DNA of 64,000 nt from Burkholderiales bacterium (lineage in GTDB: Bacteria; Pseudomonadota; Gammaproteobacteria; Burkholderiales; Burkholderiaceae_C), in contig JAIOOS010000011.1 of assembly GCA_021414305.1 (NCBI GenBank), positions 1 through 64,000 of the forward strand, in the 5' to 3' direction. Of the stretch, positions 61,362 through 64,000 are shown piece after piece. Numbering within the stretch: the stretch's first letter is position 1; each line of letters starts with the position of its first letter. Under the pieces are notes generated by a model. That model was not told where the DNA came from. It searched no databases and saw nothing but the letters and a program-made list of their open reading frames with translations. A program made the position numbers and the translations under genes.

Positions 61362-62155
61362 CGACGAATCGGGCCGCGTCGATCCGCGCAAGGCTCAAGC
61401 AGCACACCGATGCATCGAAGCAGGATTTCAACCTGACGCTGACGCAGTACGGCCTGGAGCGACTGCTGTACCGGCTATCCGTCTCCGAGCACGCGTCGAA
61501 CTTCCTGCTGAAGGGCGCCCTGCTGTTCCAGCTCTGGTACGGTCAGCCGCACCGGCCGACCCGTGACGCAGACCTGCTCGGCTTCGGCGCCGACGATGTC
61601 CCGGCCCTGGTCGACATCTTCCGGGCCCTCTGCAAGGTCCAGGTGGACGACGGCATCGTGTTCGACCCCGACTCGGTCGCGGGCGCCGAGATACGCAAGG
61701 ACGGCGGCTACGGTGGAGTGCGCATCGATCTGCGCGCCACCCTCGACGGTGCACGCCTGGCCTTGCAGATCGACATCGGATTCGGTGACGCCGTCACGCC
61801 CGCCGCCGAGACGGTCACCTACCCCACGCTTCTGGCCGACGTGCCGGCGCCGACATTGCGGACCTATCCCAAGGCCACGGTCGTCGCTGAAAAGCTGCAC
61901 GCCGTATCCATCCTCGGCATGCCCAACAGCCGCATGAAGGACTTCTTCGATCTTTGGGTGCTGCTGCACGACCCGACTCTGGATGATGCAGAGCTGCGGC
62001 GCGCGATCCAGGCGACCTTTGCGCGCAGGCAAACGGCAATGCCAAAGGAGGTGCAATGGAAAGCATTCCTGAGGAGGAACAAGCTTGCTCCGATGGAGTG
62101 GGCCGAGGTGGTCCGAGACATCCGCGGGCGAGCTATGCAACTTGGCTTCACCTAG
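61358..62155 (+). CDS. AbiEii-type nucleotidyltransferase toxin
   Basis: NFLLKGALLFQLWYGQPHRPTRDADLLGFG (GAxL..RxTRDxDLL) coupled to AbiEi. Confidence 0.9.
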   Translation: MTTNRAASIRARLKQHTDASKQDFNLTLTQYGLERLLYRLSVSEHASNFLLKGALLFQLWYGQPHRPTRDADLLGFGADDVPALVDIFRALCKVQVDDGIVFDPDSVAGAEIRKDGGYGGVRIDLRATLDGARLALQIDIGFGDAVTPAAETVTYPTLLADVPAPTLRTYPKATVVAEKLHAVSILGMPNSRMKDFFDLWVLLHDPTLDDAELRRAIQATFARRQTAMPKEVQWKAFLRRNKLAPMEWAEVVRDIRGRAMQLGFT

Positions 62156-62307
62156 GCGTAATCCGGGGGCGACGCACCGCGCTGTACGAGCAGATGCAGC
62201 GTGGCGGTTTTCCTCGGTCCGTGAAGACCGGACGACGTCTGGCGTCCTGGTCGGAAGCAGCCCTGCAAAGCTGGATCGATGAACGCCTGGAAGGAAGGCC
62301 GCTCTAG
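62156..62307 (+). pseudogene. Truncated AlpA-like C-terminal remnant
   Basis: RGRRTALYEQMQRGGFPRSVKTGRRLASWSEAALQSWIDERLEGRPL parallels the intact AlpA at 60220. Confidence 0.65.
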
Positions 62308-63254
62308 ACGCCGGGCATTGCAGGATTGCCCTCGACCCGGTCGGGTGGCCTTGCCGATGACAAGTTCCGGAAGTGAACGTTCTTCCGAGTCGAGGTTTCG
62401 AATGTCGAGACGCCCGTCGCGGTCGAAGTCGGCGATGTGGCCGATCGGAGCTCACCTCGACAGCCACTGGGCGTACGACGCCGCGACCAAGGGAGTCGCC
62501 GAGCTTACGAAGAGCTACACGTTCACAGGGGACGTCAAGGACATCCGGCGAATCTATCGCGACGACAGCCTGGGGCGGTAAGGCGCCGTGACCGCAAGTA
62601 TCGACTGGGGACTATAAAGACCCACCTTTCCGGCTAGCATGGAGTGGGTCACTGTACTGCCAGGAAAACTTGCCTTCCCGCGCGATCCGACAGGCAGTCT
62701 GTCGATATGGTGCATGCACGGCACGCGCAGTTACTCCACGCGAACATATTCTTGCCCTTCGATGGATTGGAGCCCCGAATGAACGTCGAGCGCTGCGGTA
62801 GTGCCAAAGTGTGTCGCAAACTGCGGTGGCAGTGCGCGCTTGTAAGACGGGTTGGGGTGATTGCGGATGCGAGATCTCATGGGTTTCGATTCAATCAGGT
62901 TTCGACCCCATAGAGGATTGCACAACCATCCCCCTGGGAACGTTCGGGAGCGGATCTGGCTATGCGGTTGGCCACTTGGCTGGCGATCGGAGTCGTCAGG
63001 CCCGATTGCCGTCTTGATCGTTGGTAGGCCAAAAGGGGGCCAAGGGCGATGTCCCGCGTTAATACTGGCTTGAACGTCCGCAGGTCAGTGCGTGCCACCT
63101 GCGCTGCTGCGCGGCGGCGGCTCTTTCGGAGTTCGACACGGAGGCGATGTGTGTTGCCGCCTGACGTGATAGGCAGCTGGATAACTGGTACTCCGGTTCG
63201 CGAGTCGGCAGCACGCCGCGAGCGCTGTGTGCAGCAAGGTCGAGGTGAACAGTC

Positions 63255-64000
63255 ATGACAGTACGGGTTGCACAGAAACAATTCATCTCCCTGCCTACTC
63301 CCATGAAGATGGGTGCGCAGGACTTGGATGTGCAGCGATCGATTGACGGAATCGGCCAGGCCTTGATCGCCATGGCAGACGCTGCGTTGATCAGCGATGA
63401 AGTCGTCAAGACTGTGGCAGCGACGAGTTTTGCCATCTTCGCGGATGGAGGAAGCGCCAGCGTCCTGGAGCGCTCCGGCGAGGACTGGAAGCATGCCGAC
63501 GACCGGTCCGACGTGCCTACTCCGTTGGCGCGAATGCTGAACGCCGTATCGCAATCCGCGCAGGTAAGCCGCGTTGAAGGCGTTGGTGTCCTCGTTTCTG
63601 TCAATTCAGGATCCATCGGTGTCTTGTTGCGCAACTTGGAGATCTCGGAAAGCCGATGGCCCGCGCTACGGATCTTGGCAACTGGCTTCGAGCTTGCCTT
63701 GGCGTCTGCAATGCAGAGTCGCGGAAAGCTGGACGCATTGGAGGAGATCCGAGGATTCCAGCAGATAGCCCGCCGCATTCTCTGCGCAGGCGATCTCGAC
63801 GAAATACTGTTCTCTATCTGCCAGGAGACGAAGCGACTGCTTGCGGCTGACATCTGTGGCGTATTCCTGCGCGATCAGGATTACATGGTGATGCGTGATT
63901 GTGTGGGCAATCAGACGAAGAATATCGAAAAGATCCGGCTGGCGCGCGGGCAAGGACTGGCAGGTCGAGTTTTCGAGACAGGCCTCCACTGCGTGGTAAG
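63255..64000 (+). CDS. GAF-domain sensory/regulatory protein (truncated by window edge)
   Basis: Open frame from ATG 63255 to the edge: ...IARRILCAGDLDEILFSICQETKRLLAADICGVFLRDQDYMVMRDCVGN...GQGLAGRVFETG (GAF-like). Missing from ORF track because it runs off the edge. Confidence 0.8.
   Translation, partial: MTVRVAQKQFISLPTPMKMGAQDLDVQRSIDGIGQALIAMADAALISDEVVKTVAATSFAIFADGGSASVLERSGEDWKHADDRSDVPTPLARMLNAVSQSAQVSRVEGVGVLVSVNSGSIGVLLRNLEISESRWPALRILATGFELALASAMQSRGKLDALEEIRGFQQIARRILCAGDLDEILFSICQETKRLLAADICGVFLRDQDYMVMRDCVGNQTKNIEKIRLARGQGLAGRVFETGLHCVV

Noticed and set aside
61475-62467. 330-aa minus ORF
   Set aside because: Antisense to AbiEii; no motif.

Overview
The window is high-GC proteobacterial DNA (gene content suggests Betaproteobacteria, by inference). 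About 1-8.3 kb is ordinary chromosome: alaS 5' end, a degenerate GGDEF protein, the E1alpha/E1beta/E2 genes of a branched-chain 2-oxoacid dehydrogenase, a MetX-like hydrolase and purU. From about 8.7 to 62.3 kb lies an integrative/conjugative-type element. Its backbone is a full VirB/VirD4 T4SS (20.4-33.7 kb), LPD7 and DUF1173 proteins, a MobC-like protein and relaxase, ParA/ParB, DUF932, SSB and AlpA. No integrase is visible. The cargo is defence-rich. CBASS-1 (8.77-13.2 kb) has a patatin effector, CD-NTase, E1/E2 and JAB gene, and lies divergent from a sigma-like HTH/unknown/ImmA-IrrE peptidase module. CBASS-2 (45.0-50.1 kb) has a divergent WYL regulator, two small ORFs, CD-NTase-1, a standalone E2, an S-4TM pore effector and a second CD-NTase. 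Other cargo: an AddB-like/AddA-like/HIRAN operon, a PIN protein, a calcineurin-like phosphoesterase with a C-terminal GAF-like region, and an AbiEi/AbiEii pair. The two least-explained signals are (i) the dual-cyclase CBASS-2 operon and (ii) a family of long palindromes (GCGACGAAATTTCG.CGAAATTTCGTCGC) next to four backbone operons, which suggests an element-wide operator regulon. A LexA-like SOS box sits between two divergent zinc-ribbon ORFs. All family calls come from reading motifs in the translations; no database search was run.
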